Below are positions 55,323 to 64,000 of a stretch of 64,000 nucleotides of DNA, in pieces. Within the stretch, counting starts at the first letter, position 1. Each line of letters begins with the position of its first letter. Below the pieces are notes generated by a model, which was not told where the DNA came from, did no database searches, and saw nothing but the letters and a program-made list of their open reading frames with translations. Origin of the DNA: Microbulbifer sp. YPW1 (GTDB lineage Bacteria > Pseudomonadota > Gammaproteobacteria > Pseudomonadales > Cellvibrionaceae); the NCBI RefSeq assembly GCF_013367775.1, contig NZ_CP055157.1, positions 2,981,001 to 3,045,000 of the forward strand, written 5' to 3'. The translations under genes and the position numbers were made by a program.

Positions 55323-55835
55323 GTGGATTCTGAAATCCGGCAATTGGCAGCCAGCCTGGGGCGCGCGCTTCAGAGCCTCGGTTGGAAAGTGACTGCGGCC
55401 GAGTCGTGTACCGGTGGTGCCGTCGCCGCGGCCATCACCTCCGTTGCAGGGGCTTCCGCCTGGTTTGAGGGCTCGGTGGTGTCCTATGCAGATCGTATCA
55501 AACGGGAATTTCTCAGTGTCGACCAGAAAGATCTGGAGGAGCTCGGTGCGGTCAGCGAGTCGGTAGTACGGCAGATGGCCGTGGGCGTGTTCAACCGCCT
55601 GGATGCAAATCTGGCGGTGGCGGTGAGCGGTATCGCCGGGCCCGATGGCGGCAGCGAGGAAAAACCAGTTGGCACCGTCTGGATCGCCTGGGCCCATGGC
55701 GAGGGCCAGGAGCCAGTCAAGGTGGACGCTCGGTGTATGCATTTCACCGGCAGTCGCGCGGATATCCAGGCGCAGACTGTAGTCGCGGCGCTGCAGGGCA
55801 TGCTGGATATTGCGGAGTCTCACCGCACCAGCTGA
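55323..55835 (+). CDS. pncC: Nicotinamide-nucleotide amidase (CinA C-terminal domain)
   Basis: A 170-residue stand-alone CinA C-terminal domain. Motifs are VTAAESCTGGAVAAAITSVAGASAWFEGSVVSYAD, VSESVVRQMAVGVF and VAVSGIAGPDGGSEEKPVGTVWIAWA. It deamidates nicotinamide mononucleotide in NAD recycling. GTG at 55323 has TAAGGAG five bases upstream; a GTG at 55317 overlaps that site. The recA gene follows, a common gammaproteobacterial order (pncC/ygaD-recA-recX). Confidence 0.93.
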   Translation: MDSEIRQLAASLGRALQSLGWKVTAAESCTGGAVAAAITSVAGASAWFEGSVVSYADRIKREFLSVDQKDLEELGAVSESVVRQMAVGVFNRLDANLAVAVSGIAGPDGGSEEKPVGTVWIAWAHGEGQEPVKVDARCMHFTGSRADIQAQTVVAALQGMLDIAESHRTS

Positions 55836-55856
55836 TTCCTGCTATCTCTGAATTCA

Positions 55857-55882
55857 GGCACCGGGAACGAGTTCCCGGCGCC
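55857..55882. repeat. Hairpin between pncC and recA
   Basis: GGCACCGGGAA and TTCCCGGCGCC pair over 11 bp with one mismatch around CGAG. There is no T-run, so it is a weak or Rho-assisted terminator or a repeat; its core matches the stem at 40277-40300. Confidence 0.55.
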
Positions 55883-55901
55883 GACCATCAATTCCGGATT
55901 A

Positions 55902-55917
55902 CTGGTTGCTTATACAG
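55902..55917. promoter_or_regulatory. LexA (SOS) box of recA
   Basis: CTGGTTGCTTATACAG has the CTG-N10-CAG form of the gammaproteobacterial SOS box, 56 bp before the recA start, overlapping the expected promoter. LexA would repress recA until DNA damage. Confidence 0.85.
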
Positions 55918-55972
55918 TAATTTTTCTCTAAGCTCCCTCCCATAACCAATCTTCAAGTACACGGGAAGGGTC

Positions 55973-57004
55973 ATGGATTCCAACAAAGACAAGGCTTTAC
56001 AGGCGGCGCTGTCACAGATCGAGCGTCAGTTCGGCAAGGGCACCGTCATGCGCATGGGGGATAAAGAGCGCGTGCGTATCCCCGCGATCTCCACCGGTTC
56101 CCTCGGCCTGGACGTGGCACTCGGCATTGGCGGCCTGCCTCGCGGTCGTATTGTTGAGATCTACGGACCTGAATCCTCTGGTAAAACCACTCTGACCCTG
56201 CAGGTCATTGCGGAAGCCCAGCGCAAGGGCGGCACCTGTGCCTTTGTAGATGCGGAGCACGCTCTCGACCCGATTTACGCGGAGAAGCTTGGTGTCAACG
56301 TTGACGAGCTGATCGTATCCCAGCCGGATACCGGTGAGCAGGCCCTGGAAGTGGCCGATATGCTGGTGCGCTCCGGTGCTGTCGATGTACTGGTTGTGGA
56401 CTCCGTTGCCGCGCTGACCCCGCGCGCTGAGATCGAAGGTGAAATGGGCGATTCCCACGTCGGCCTGCAGGCGCGACTGATGTCCCAGGCACTGCGCAAG
56501 CTCACCGGTAACATCAAGAATACCAACACCCTGTGTGTATTCATCAACCAGATTCGTATGAAGATCGGCGTGATGTTCGGTTCTCCGGAAACCACCACCG
56601 GCGGTAACGCACTGAAGTTTTACTCCTCTGTACGTCTGGATATCCGTCGTATCGGCTCGGTAAAAGAGGGCGACGAAGTCGTCGGTAACGAGACGCGGGT
56701 GAAGGTGGTCAAGAACAAGGTGGCCCCGCCATTCAAGCAGACCGAATTCCAGATCATGTACGGCGAGGGGATCAACCTGCTGGGCGAGATCGTCGATTAC
56801 GGTGTGAAGATGGGCCTGGTGGACAAGGCCGGTGCCTGGTATAGCTACAAGGGCGACAAGATCGGCCAGGGCAAGGCCAATGCGGTCAAGTTCCTCAAGG
56901 AAAATGTTGATATCCGCAACGATATCGAATCCCAGCTGCGCGCCCAGCTTCTGGGTGACGTAGTCGCCGCACCGGCGGAAGAAGTGGAAGCCGCGGAAGA
57001 CTGA
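55973..57004 (+). CDS. recA: Recombinase A
   Basis: A 343-residue RecA. Walker A is [10 protein letters not shown], Walker [11 protein letters not shown], and the family motifs [21 protein letters not shown] and the L1/L2 loops ([44 protein letters not shown]) are intact, with an acidic C-terminal tail. It forms filaments on single-stranded DNA, drives strand exchange and triggers LexA self-cleavage. An SOS box lies upstream; recX begins 2 bp after the stop. Confidence 0.99.
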   Translation: MDSNKDKALQAALSQIERQFGKGTVMRMGDKERVRIPAISTGSLGLDVALGIGGLPRGRIVEIYGPESSGKTTLTLQVIAEAQRKGGTCAFVDAEHALDPIYAEKLGVNVDELIVSQPDTGEQALEVADMLVRSGAVDVLVVDSVAALTPRAEIEGEMGDSHVGLQARLMSQALRKLTGNIKNTNTLCVFINQIRMKIGVMFGSPETTTGGNALKFYSSVRLDIRRIGSVKEGDEVVGNETRVKVVKNKVAPPFKQTEFQIMYGEGINLLGEIVDYGVKMGLVDKAGAWYSYKGDKIGQGKANAVKFLKENVDIRNDIESQLRAQLLGDVVAAPAEEVEAAED

Positions 57005-57006
57005 TT

Positions 57007-57570
57007 TTGTCTTTTCCCCAAGATACTGTCGGCGGCGGGGCAAGCTTGCCGTCGACAGATTCCCCCGAAGATACCCCATCCCCCGTCGAAGCCTTCCAGG
57101 CACTATTCAGCAGTGCACTGGAATTGCTGTCCCGTCGTGAACATTCCTGTCAGGAATTGCGCCAGAAACTTGCTGCCAAGCATCCGCACGCGGATTTTGA
57201 TGCAGTACTGCAGCGCCTGCAGGAGCTCAATTATCAGTCAGATCAGCGTTTTACCGAGGTGTTCTGCCGCTCGCGAGTACAGCGAGGGCAGGGACCACTG
57301 CGTATCCGCCAGGAATTACAACTCCGCGGTATATGCTCGAGCATGATTCAGTCGGCAGTGGATCAACTGCAGGAAGAGGTGGACTGGTTTGAGCTGGCAC
57401 TGGAGCAGCTTCAGCGCAAGTTCCGGCGGCCAATGGATCCGGCGGCTCCCCGCGAGCAGCAGATGAAAGAGCGCGCCCGGCGGCAGCGATACCTCGCCTA
57501 TCGAGGCTTTTTTGGCGATGCCATCCAGTATGCCATTGCCGAGCTCGACGCTGGTGGGGTTGAAACATGA
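57007..57570 (+). CDS. recX: RecA regulatory protein
   Basis: A 187-residue RecX. Repeated three-helix modules are visible: ALELLSRREHSCQELRQKLAAK, LQRLQELNYQSDQRFTEVFCRSRVQRGQGPLRIRQELQLRGI, and the third at the C-terminus with YLAYRGFFGDAIQYAI. It limits RecA filament growth. The start is TTG 2 bp after the recA stop, with GGAAG eight bases upstream inside recA; the first about 30 residues are Pro/Ser-rich and not conserved. Confidence 0.92.
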   Translation: MSFPQDTVGGGASLPSTDSPEDTPSPVEAFQALFSSALELLSRREHSCQELRQKLAAKHPHADFDAVLQRLQELNYQSDQRFTEVFCRSRVQRGQGPLRIRQELQLRGICSSMIQSAVDQLQEEVDWFELALEQLQRKFRRPMDPAAPREQQMKERARRQRYLAYRGFFGDAIQYAIAELDAGGVET

Positions 57571-57684
57571 GGTGTTGCGACTTGAGGCATGGCGCCGGGA
57601 AACCTGTATAGCGTATATACTGCCTGAGGACTAAACGGTCGACATGCTCGAGAAAGAATAGCCAATAAAGAATAGTGAGCCGCG

Positions 57685-59172
57685 ATGATCCTCTCCATCG
57701 ACCAGGGTACTACTGGTACCACTGCCTTTGTCTTCGATACCGAAGGCCGCCTGTGCGGCCGCAGCTACTCGGAATTTCCCCAGTACTATCCACATCCCGG
57801 CTGGGTGGAGCACGACGTCGATGAAATCTGGCAGGTGACACTCCGGGTGTGCGCCGCGGCATTGCAGCGCGCGGGGATAGAGGCCAGCGCCCTGCGCGCG
57901 CTGGGCATTACCAATCAGCGAGAAACCACCGTGCTGTGGGACCGCAGTACCGGCGAGCCGGTGCATCGCGCGATCGTCTGGCAGTGCCGTCGCTCCTCTG
58001 AAATCTGTAACCAGCTGCGCGAGGCCGGTGCCGAGTCTCTGGTGCGGGCCAAAACCGGATTGCTACTGGACGCGTATTTTTCCGCCAGCAAATTGCGCTG
58101 GATCTTTCAGGATTCGCCAGCGCTTTACCGCCGAGCGCAGGCAGGGGAGCTCTGCTTTGGTACCGTCGACAGCTGGTTGATCTGGCGACTCACCGGCGGC
58201 AAATCCCACCTTACCGACCACACCAACGCCAGCAGGACCCTGCTTTACGATCTGGACCGGCGTCAATGGGATGATGAGCTGCTGAAGCTGTTTGATTGTC
58301 CTTCGTCCATTCTTCCCGAAATCCGTCCCTCTTCAGGGGTGTTTGCCAACACCGATCCCGACGCTTTTTTCGGGGCCGAGGTTCCAATTGCCGGAGTGGC
58401 CGGCGACCAGCAGGCCGCGCTGTTCGGGCAAGGGTGTATCGAGCCGGGGAGCCTCAAGAATACATACGGTACCGGGTGTTTCATGCTCGCCTATGCCGGT
58501 GAGCGCCGGCCGCTGGTACCGGAGGGGCTGCTCACCACGATTGCCTGCGATGGCGCCGGCCAGCCCGCATTTGCTATCGAGGGGTCCGTGTTCAATGGTG
58601 GCGCTGCGGTGCAGTGGTTGCGGGATGACCTCGGTGTCATCCAGCAGGCGGCGGATACAGAGCAGATTGCTCATTCGATTCCGGATACCCGCGGTGTCTA
58701 TCTGGTTCCCGCATTCAGCGGGTTGGGCGCCCCCCACTGGGATGCGGGGGCCCGCGGTGCCATATTCGGTCTTACCCGCGGCGGCGGGCGCGCAGAGGTA
58801 ATCCGCGCCACACTCGAGTCCATTGCCTATCAGAGTCACGAGCTGGCGAGCCTGATGGCGCAGGCGCTCGGGGTCGAGCTGCAGTGCCTGCGGGTGGATG
58901 GCGGTGCCAGTGCCAACAATTTCCTGATGCAGTTCCAGGCGGATATTTCCCGCCTGCGGGTGGAGCGGCCCCGTCAAATCGAATCGACGGCGGTGGGCGC
59001 TGCACTGCTGGCGGGTATCGGAGCGGGTATCTGGCAGCACGATCAACTCCCGGAATCGCTGCAGGATATAGAGCAGGACTTTCTGCCGCAGATGGGTGAG
59101 CTACAGCGGCGGGCGCTACTGGATGGTTGGCGCCACGCGGTGGCAGCGTGCCGGACCTACAGGTCGGAGTAG
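57685..59172 (+). CDS. glpK: Glycerol kinase
   Basis: A 495-residue FGGY-family kinase forming glycerol 3-phosphate from glycerol and ATP. Motifs are ILSIDQGTTGTTAFVFD, GWVEHDVDEIWQVT, TNQRETTVLWDRSTGEPVHRAIVWQCRR, GTVDSWLIWRLTGG and APHWDAGARGAIFGLTRG. No glycerol facilitator or glpD is adjacent; a monoacylglycerol lipase gene lies 138 bp downstream, and that enzyme would release the glycerol used here. Confidence 0.94.
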   Translation: MILSIDQGTTGTTAFVFDTEGRLCGRSYSEFPQYYPHPGWVEHDVDEIWQVTLRVCAAALQRAGIEASALRALGITNQRETTVLWDRSTGEPVHRAIVWQCRRSSEICNQLREAGAESLVRAKTGLLLDAYFSASKLRWIFQDSPALYRRAQAGELCFGTVDSWLIWRLTGGKSHLTDHTNASRTLLYDLDRRQWDDELLKLFDCPSSILPEIRPSSGVFANTDPDAFFGAEVPIAGVAGDQQAALFGQGCIEPGSLKNTYGTGCFMLAYAGERRPLVPEGLLTTIACDGAGQPAFAIEGSVFNGGAAVQWLRDDLGVIQQAADTEQIAHSIPDTRGVYLVPAFSGLGAPHWDAGARGAIFGLTRGGGRAEVIRATLESIAYQSHELASLMAQALGVELQCLRVDGGASANNFLMQFQADISRLRVERPRQIESTAVGAALLAGIGAGIWQHDQLPESLQDIEQDFLPQMGELQRRALLDGWRHAVAACRTYRSE

Positions 59173-59310
59173 CGGTGTGAAAAAGGTGGCTGGAAGCGGT
59201 GGCGGGCGGCGCTGATTCATTGTAAAAATGGAATCAGTAACCGGCCCGAAATACTTCGATCATATCGAAGTGGCAACATCCTCAAATAACGATAAGAGCA
59301 GGAGCGTGCC

Positions 59311-60180
59311 ATGTATTTTGAATCCCGCGGTATCCGGCTGCACTACCGCCGATGGTGGGTAGAGAATGCCCTTGGTGTGGTGGTGATATCCCATGGTTTG
59401 GGTGAGCACAGTGGTCGCTACCGCCTGCATGCCCGCTACCTCAATGCCCACGGCTACAGTGTCTACGCTCTCGATCATGTTGGACACGGCCTGTCCCCGG
59501 GTCGCCGTGGCGATATCGAAGATTTTGACCACTACTCCGCAGACCTTTGTCGCCTGATACATCTCGTTCGCCACGAAAATGCGGGGGTGCCGGTGCACCT
59601 GTTGGGGCACAGTATGGGTGGGGTGATTGCCTGCGCCAGTGCAATCAACCCGGTGGGTGATAGTTCGATCGCCAGCCTGGTACTGTCTGCCCCGGCTTTT
59701 GTCGGTTGCAGTGAGCCCGGGGTTGTAGAGGGGGCCCTGGTGCGCCTGCTGGCGAAAGTTTATCCCTCGTTATCCCTGTCCAACCGGCTGGATGCCCAGT
59801 GGATAAGCCGCGACCCCGAGGTCGTGGACGCCTATATAAATGACGAACTGGTGCATGATCGGGTGACGCCGCGCTGGTTTGATGGCTATCAGCGTGCGCG
59901 CGACTGTCTGCTGGCCCGGCCCGAGGACATCAAAGTACCCAGCCTGCTACTGTTGCCCGGGAGTGACAGGCTGGTCGATTCCTCCGCTAGCCGCGAGTGG
60001 TTTGACCGGTTGCCGGGCAATGTTCACCAGCTGCACGCCTTTCCCGACGCCTATCACGAGCTGCTCAACGAGCCGCAAGCGGCGGAAGAGGCCATGGCGC
60101 TGCTGGTAGCGCATCTCAATCGCTTTTCCGAGTCCTCTTCACGTGGTATCCCGGCGCAGCGCGCTGCGGCCGGTTCCTGA
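59311..60180 (+). CDS. Monoacylglycerol lipase-type alpha/beta hydrolase
   Basis: A 289-residue hydrolase. Oxyanion/lid motif VVVISHGLGEHSGRY, DHVGHGLSPG, nucleophile Ser in LLGHSMGGVIA, Asp in GSDRLVDSSAS and His in DAYHELLNEP match the MGL/PldB-like family that hydrolyses monoacylglycerols or lysophospholipids. No signal peptide. It follows glpK and could supply it with glycerol. Confidence 0.9.
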   Translation: MYFESRGIRLHYRRWWVENALGVVVISHGLGEHSGRYRLHARYLNAHGYSVYALDHVGHGLSPGRRGDIEDFDHYSADLCRLIHLVRHENAGVPVHLLGHSMGGVIACASAINPVGDSSIASLVLSAPAFVGCSEPGVVEGALVRLLAKVYPSLSLSNRLDAQWISRDPEVVDAYINDELVHDRVTPRWFDGYQRARDCLLARPEDIKVPSLLLLPGSDRLVDSSASREWFDRLPGNVHQLHAFPDAYHELLNEPQAAEEAMALLVAHLNRFSESSSRGIPAQRAAAGS

Positions 60181-60320
60181 GCGGACTCCCCTCTCGCCAT
60201 TTCCGGCCGCCGGAAATCTGCCTTCGGCCGTGAAAACCCCCTGAAAGCGTTGTACCATACGCGGTCATTTTTGACCCGCAGCCCCGCAATTCCGGGCTGT
60301 GGGCTTATGTAGAGTGAATC

Positions 60321-60506
60321 ATGGACAAGAAATTACTGAGCCTGCTGGTCTGTCCGGTCAGCAAGGCCCCGCTCGAGTATCGCGAAGAGTCCCAGGAACT
60401 GGTGTGCAAGGCCAGCGGGCTGGCCTATCCGGTACGTGATGGTATCCCGGTGATGCTGGAGTCCGAGGCACGGCAACTGACCGCGGACGAAAAACTGGAA
60501 AAGTAG
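60321..60506 (+). CDS. Trm112-like (UPF0434/YcaR) small protein
   Basis: A 61-residue protein starting [19 protein letters not shown], with [21 protein letters not shown], the family pattern. Only one of the usual CxxC cysteines is present in each half (CP, VC), so a metal site may be weakened. Eukaryotic Trm112 activates methyltransferases; the bacterial role is not established. It is read with the HIT gene 45 bp further on. Confidence 0.9.
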   Translation: MDKKLLSLLVCPVSKAPLEYREESQELVCKASGLAYPVRDGIPVMLESEARQLTADEKLEK

Positions 60507-60551
60507 TCCGGCAGTTTTTCGCGGCGGGCCCCGGTGGAAACAGGAGGGATC

Positions 60552-60914
60552 ATGGCAGAAGACAGTGTTTTCAGTCGCATCATTGCGGGAGAGGTGCCGG
60601 CGCAGCGTATTTACGAAGACGATCTGTGCATTGTGATCGAGGATCGCGCCCCGCAGGCGCCCACACATCTGTTGATCATCCCCCGCAAGCCTCTGGTTAG
60701 CCTGGCAGAGGCTGAGCCCGATGACGCGCCGCTGCTGGGCCATCTGATGTGGGTGGCTTCGAGCGTGGCGCGGCAATTGGGGCTCGAAAAGGGGTTCCGC
60801 CTGATCGTAAACAACGGCCGCGAGGCGGGGCAGACCGTATTCCATCTGCATATTCATTTACTGGCCCAGCGCAAAATGCCTGAGGCCGGCCTTGCTGACG
60901 ACCTGCAGGGCTGA
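60552..60914 (+). CDS. HIT-family nucleotide hydrolase (HinT-like)
   Basis: A 120-residue histidine-triad protein. DSVFSRIIAGEVPAQRIYEDD is the family start and FHLHIHLLAQRKM the His triad. It hydrolyses purine nucleoside phosphoramidates. Start ATG at 60552 has GGAGGG closely upstream; six upstream codons (METGGI) are the unlikely alternative. Confidence 0.93.
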   Translation: MAEDSVFSRIIAGEVPAQRIYEDDLCIVIEDRAPQAPTHLLIIPRKPLVSLAEAEPDDAPLLGHLMWVASSVARQLGLEKGFRLIVNNGREAGQTVFHLHIHLLAQRKMPEAGLADDLQG

Positions 60915-60974
60915 ACAGGGTGGCGCAGCCAATGCGCCGGTATAAATTTTACTGACGATGTGGAAGTTGGCTGA

Positions 60975-63587
60975 ATGAAGAGCGCACAGATTCGCGAAGC
61001 ATTTCTTAAGTATTTTGAAGAGCAGGGGCATACCCGGGTTGCCTCCAGTTCGCTGGTGCCGGGAAATGACCCGACGCTGTTGTTCACCAACGCCGGCATG
61101 GTGCAGTTCAAGGACACATTCCTTGGTCAGGATTCCCGCCCGTATGTGCGCGCCACCAGCTCCCAGCGCTGTGTACGTGCCGGCGGCAAGCACAACGACC
61201 TGGAGAACGTTGGTTATACCGCACGCCACCATACCTTTTTCGAGATGCTGGGCAACTTCAGCTTCGGTGACTACTTCAAGCGTGAGGCCATCCGGTTTGC
61301 CTGGCAGTTCCTGACCGAAGTACTGCAGCTGCCGGCAGAGCGCCTGTGGGTGACGGTGCATATCAGCGATGACGAAGCCGCAGATATCTGGCTCAAGGAA
61401 GTCGGCGTCAGCGCGGACCGCTTCTCTCGTCTGGACGAAGACAACTTCTGGCAGATGGGTGATACCGGTCCCTGTGGCCCCAGCTCCGAGATTTTTTATG
61501 ACCACGGCGAAGACGTTCCCGGCGGTCCTCCCGGTTCCGAAAATGATGACCTCGACCGCTATATCGAGATCTGGAACCTGGTGTTCATGCAGTTCGAGCG
61601 CTCTGCGGATGGCGAGTTGCACCCGCTGCCCAAGCCTTCTGTAGATACCGGCATGGGGCTCGAGCGTATTGCAGCGGTAATGCAGGGAGTGCACTCCAAC
61701 TACGAGATCGATCTGTTCCAGGCGCTGCTCAAGGCGGCCGGCGAAGTGGTTGGTTGCACCGACACCGAAGAGAAATCCCTGCGTGTTATCGCCGACCACA
61801 TCCGTTCCTGTTCCTTCCTGATCGCCGACGGTGTCATGCCGTCCAACGAAGGGCGCGGCTTCGTATTGCGTCGAATTATCCGCCGTGCTGTGCGCCATGG
61901 CCACAAGCTGGGCCACCAGGAAATCTTTTTCCACAAGCTGGTCGCTGCCCTGGTCGAGCAGATGGGCGAGGCCTATCCCGAGCTCCGCGAAAAACAGTCC
62001 ATCATCGAAGGTGCGCTGCGTAAAGAAGAAGAGCAGTTTGCCAAGACCCTGGATAAGGGGCTTGCACTGCTTGACGATGCACTGGAGTCGCTCGAAGGAA
62101 CCGAAGTACCGGGCGAGCTGGTGTTCACCCTGCACGATACCTACGGTTTCCCCACCGACCTGACCCAGGATATCGCTCGCGAGCGCGGTCTGACCCTGGA
62201 TATGGCGGGTTACGAAGAGGCCATGAACGCGCAGCGTGAGCGCGCGCGCGCCGCCGGCAAGTTCAAACAGGATTACAGCGGCAACATCGAACTCGAGGGC
62301 ACTACCGAGTTCCTCGGCTATGACAACACCGATGCTGCAGGCAAGGTGCTGGCCATTATCAAAGATGGTGAGCAGGTTGATCGGCTCGAAGAAGGCGAGA
62401 GTGGCGCCATCGTGCTGGACCGCACCCCGTTCTATGCAGAATCCGGTGGCCAGGTCGGCGACAGTGGCTATCTGCAGGCGGGGGATACGCGATTCGAAGT
62501 GTCTGACTGCACCAAGCTGGGAGGGCATCACCTGCACCAGGGCAAGTTGCTGGCGGGCAGTATCGCGTTAGGTGATCAGGTTGTGGCAGAGGTGGCGGGA
62601 GATGTGCGGCAGTCCACCGCCCTCAACCATTCCGCGACCCACCTGTTGCACGCTGCGCTGCGCAAGGTGCTTGGTGAGCATGTTACCCAGAAGGGCTCCC
62701 TGGTGGATTCCGAGCGTCTGCGCTTTGATTTCTCCCACCCGGAAGCGGTCACCGCCAAGCAGTTGCGCGCTATTGAGGCTCTGGTTAACAACCAGATTCG
62801 CGCGAATACTGCGGTGGAAACTGAAGAGACGGATATTGAAACTGCCAAGGCCAAAGGCGCCATGGCACTGTTTGGTGAGAAGTACGGGGATACCGTGCGC
62901 GTGCTCTCCATGGGTGAGCGCAGCGATGCCGGTACTTTCTCGGTAGAGCTCTGTGGTGGTACCCATGTGGCGCGCACCGGAGATATCGGCCTGCTGCGAA
63001 TTGTTGGAGAAAGCGGTATCGCCTCCGGCCAACGCCGTATTGAGGCGGTCACCGGTGCCCATGCGTTGGCGATGTTTGATCAGGCGCAGCAGCGCCTCGA
63101 TCACGCCTCCGCGTTGCTGAAGGCGCGTCCGGAAAATCTGGGCGACAAAGTCGAGCAACTGCTCGCCAGTAATCGCAAACTGGAAAAAGAGCTCGCACAG
63201 CTGAAGACCCGCCTCGCCAGTGGTGCTGGCGGGGACCTGACTTCCCAGGCTGTAGAGGTAGACGGGGTCAAGGTGCTGGCGGCTTCTATTGATGGGGCTG
63301 ATCCGAAATCCTTGCGCGACCTGGCAGACCAGATGAAAAACAAGCTGGGCAGCGGCATTGTTCTGCTGGCGGCACCGGGTGAGGAAAAGGTTGCGCTAAT
63401 TGCCGCGGTTACCAAAGATCTCACTGGCAGGCTGGCGGCGGGCGACCTGATGCGCTTTGCCGCGGGAGAACTGGGTGGCAAGGGCGGCGGTCGCCCGGAT
63501 ATGGCCCAGGGCGGTGGCACCGACCTGCAGGCACTGCCCGGTGTGTTGAAATCCGTGCCGGAATGGGTGAAAAGCAATATCAAGTAA
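60975..63587 (+). CDS. alaS: Alanyl-tRNA synthetase
   Basis: A 870-residue class II synthetase with editing and C-Ala domains. Motifs include [62 protein letters not shown], the editing HxxxH in [18 protein letters not shown] and the terminal [14 protein letters not shown]. It charges tRNA-Ala and clears mischarged Ser/Gly. Followed by lysC 156 bp on, the common gammaproteobacterial order. Confidence 0.98.
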   Translation: MKSAQIREAFLKYFEEQGHTRVASSSLVPGNDPTLLFTNAGMVQFKDTFLGQDSRPYVRATSSQRCVRAGGKHNDLENVGYTARHHTFFEMLGNFSFGDYFKREAIRFAWQFLTEVLQLPAERLWVTVHISDDEAADIWLKEVGVSADRFSRLDEDNFWQMGDTGPCGPSSEIFYDHGEDVPGGPPGSENDDLDRYIEIWNLVFMQFERSADGELHPLPKPSVDTGMGLERIAAVMQGVHSNYEIDLFQALLKAAGEVVGCTDTEEKSLRVIADHIRSCSFLIADGVMPSNEGRGFVLRRIIRRAVRHGHKLGHQEIFFHKLVAALVEQMGEAYPELREKQSIIEGALRKEEEQFAKTLDKGLALLDDALESLEGTEVPGELVFTLHDTYGFPTDLTQDIARERGLTLDMAGYEEAMNAQRERARAAGKFKQDYSGNIELEGTTEFLGYDNTDAAGKVLAIIKDGEQVDRLEEGESGAIVLDRTPFYAESGGQVGDSGYLQAGDTRFEVSDCTKLGGHHLHQGKLLAGSIALGDQVVAEVAGDVRQSTALNHSATHLLHAALRKVLGEHVTQKGSLVDSERLRFDFSHPEAVTAKQLRAIEALVNNQIRANTAVETEETDIETAKAKGAMALFGEKYGDTVRVLSMGERSDAGTFSVELCGGTHVARTGDIGLLRIVGESGIASGQRRIEAVTGAHALAMFDQAQQRLDHASALLKARPENLGDKVEQLLASNRKLEKELAQLKTRLASGAGGDLTSQAVEVDGVKVLAASIDGADPKSLRDLADQMKNKLGSGIVLLAAPGEEKVALIAAVTKDLTGRLAAGDLMRFAAGELGGKGGGRPDMAQGGGTDLQALPGVLKSVPEWVKSNIK

Positions 63588-63743
63588 GTCAAATGATCAG
63601 TTGCGCCAGTAAATCGTGAATTTATGGCATTAGATCAGTAAGAATTGCGCAATTTCAGTTGATTTGCCCTGGGTTTGGTGATTTAGTGCGCGGCACGCGC
63701 GAGTCAGGTACCGCGCACCCAGGTAGTAAGGAACACTAGAGCG

Positions 63744-64000
63744 ATGAGTTTGTTCGTGCAGAAATATGGCGGCACCTCGGTAGGCTCCATTGAGCGTATC
63801 GAGGCTGTGGCCGATAAGGTGGCTGGATTCAAGGCGCAGGGCCACGGCATGGTGGTGGTGCTCTCGGCGATGAGTGGAGAGACCAACCGTCTGATCGATC
63901 TTGCGCGTCAGATCCAGGAGCACCCGGATCCCCGTGAAATGGATGTGCTGGTCTCCACAGGAGAGCAGGTCACCATTGCGTTGTTGAGTATGGCGCTGAA
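63744..64000 (+). CDS. lysC: Aspartate kinase (C-terminus outside window)
   Basis: The first 85 residues are visible: [20 protein letters not shown] is the start of aspartokinase, and [18 protein letters not shown] and [17 protein letters not shown] are its nucleotide and substrate motifs. It phosphorylates aspartate, the entry to lysine, threonine and methionine synthesis. The alaS-lysC order supports it. The remainder lies beyond the window. Confidence 0.95.
   Translation, partial: MSLFVQKYGGTSVGSIERIEAVADKVAGFKAQGHGMVVVLSAMSGETNRLIDLARQIQEHPDPREMDVLVSTGEQVTIALLSMAL

Noticed and set aside
60858..62537. 559-codon open frame on the minus strand
   Set aside because: Antisense to alaS and the HIT gene, both unmistakable.

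Overview
The window reads as a chromosomal segment of a free-living, moderately GC-rich (by eye about 60% GC) Gram-negative gammaproteobacterium. Three large secreted plant-polysaccharide enzymes with CBM2 modules and poly-serine or PEPE linkers, gammaproteobacterial gene orders (ybbP-ybbA/tesA, tamA-tamB, recA-recX, alaS-lysC) and Na+-coupled symporters point to a marine saprophyte of the Microbulbifer/Cellvibrio/Saccharophagus type. That placement is inference; no marker gene was compared with a database. All protein names rest on reading motifs and remembered family features.

Layout. 1-6.6 kb (minus strand): a polysaccharide-degradation cluster of a PL11 rhamnogalacturonan lyase (C-terminus beyond the window edge), a GH5 endoglucanase and a GH9 cellulase, each secreted and carrying CBM2. 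6.8-13.5 kb: bioA, the ybbP-ybbA exporter divergent from tesA, then ttcA; two nested inverted-repeat elements of the same architecture lie beside bioA and between tesA and ttcA. 13.3-17.3 kb: a transglycosylase-like gene overlapping the ttcA tail, putP, a macrodomain protein and an orphan hydrogenase-type maturation protease. 17.5-23.1 kb: an Rhs polymorphic toxin whose C-terminal tip has the R / STS / EQE signature of an ADP-ribosyltransferase, a probable immunity gene, and a second small gene broken at a run of eight G; this tip is visibly AT-richer than its surroundings. 23.2-30.4 kb: an Mpo1-like protein, an RND pump with its adaptor lipoprotein, and an Lrp-type regulator divergent from alanine dehydrogenase with a Lrp-like palindrome between them.

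30.4-41.2 kb: rsmE, a two-domain PTPS-like protein, the 4.5S (SRP) RNA, an ACE-like M2 peptidase lipoprotein, a Dps protein, a PadR regulator with two abutting palindromic operators followed by a HAAS-type membrane protein, a LysR regulator divergent from acetoacetyl-CoA synthetase, and a 57-residue membrane protein. 41.3-54.2 kb: tamA-tamB, a MobA-like nucleotidyltransferase whose tail overlaps mtfA, a PhoD-like phosphatase, a DASS symporter and a prolyl oligopeptidase lipoprotein. 54.3-64 kb: a MaoC-like protein, pncC, recA (with a LexA box) and recX, glpK, a monoacylglycerol lipase, a Trm112-like protein, a HIT protein, alaS and the start of lysC.

Most of the window is housekeeping or general metabolism. 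The accessory parts are the CAZyme cluster, the Rhs toxin locus with the neighbouring orphan maturation protease, and the nested repeats. No tRNA gene, rRNA gene, CRISPR array, insertion sequence or prophage was seen.
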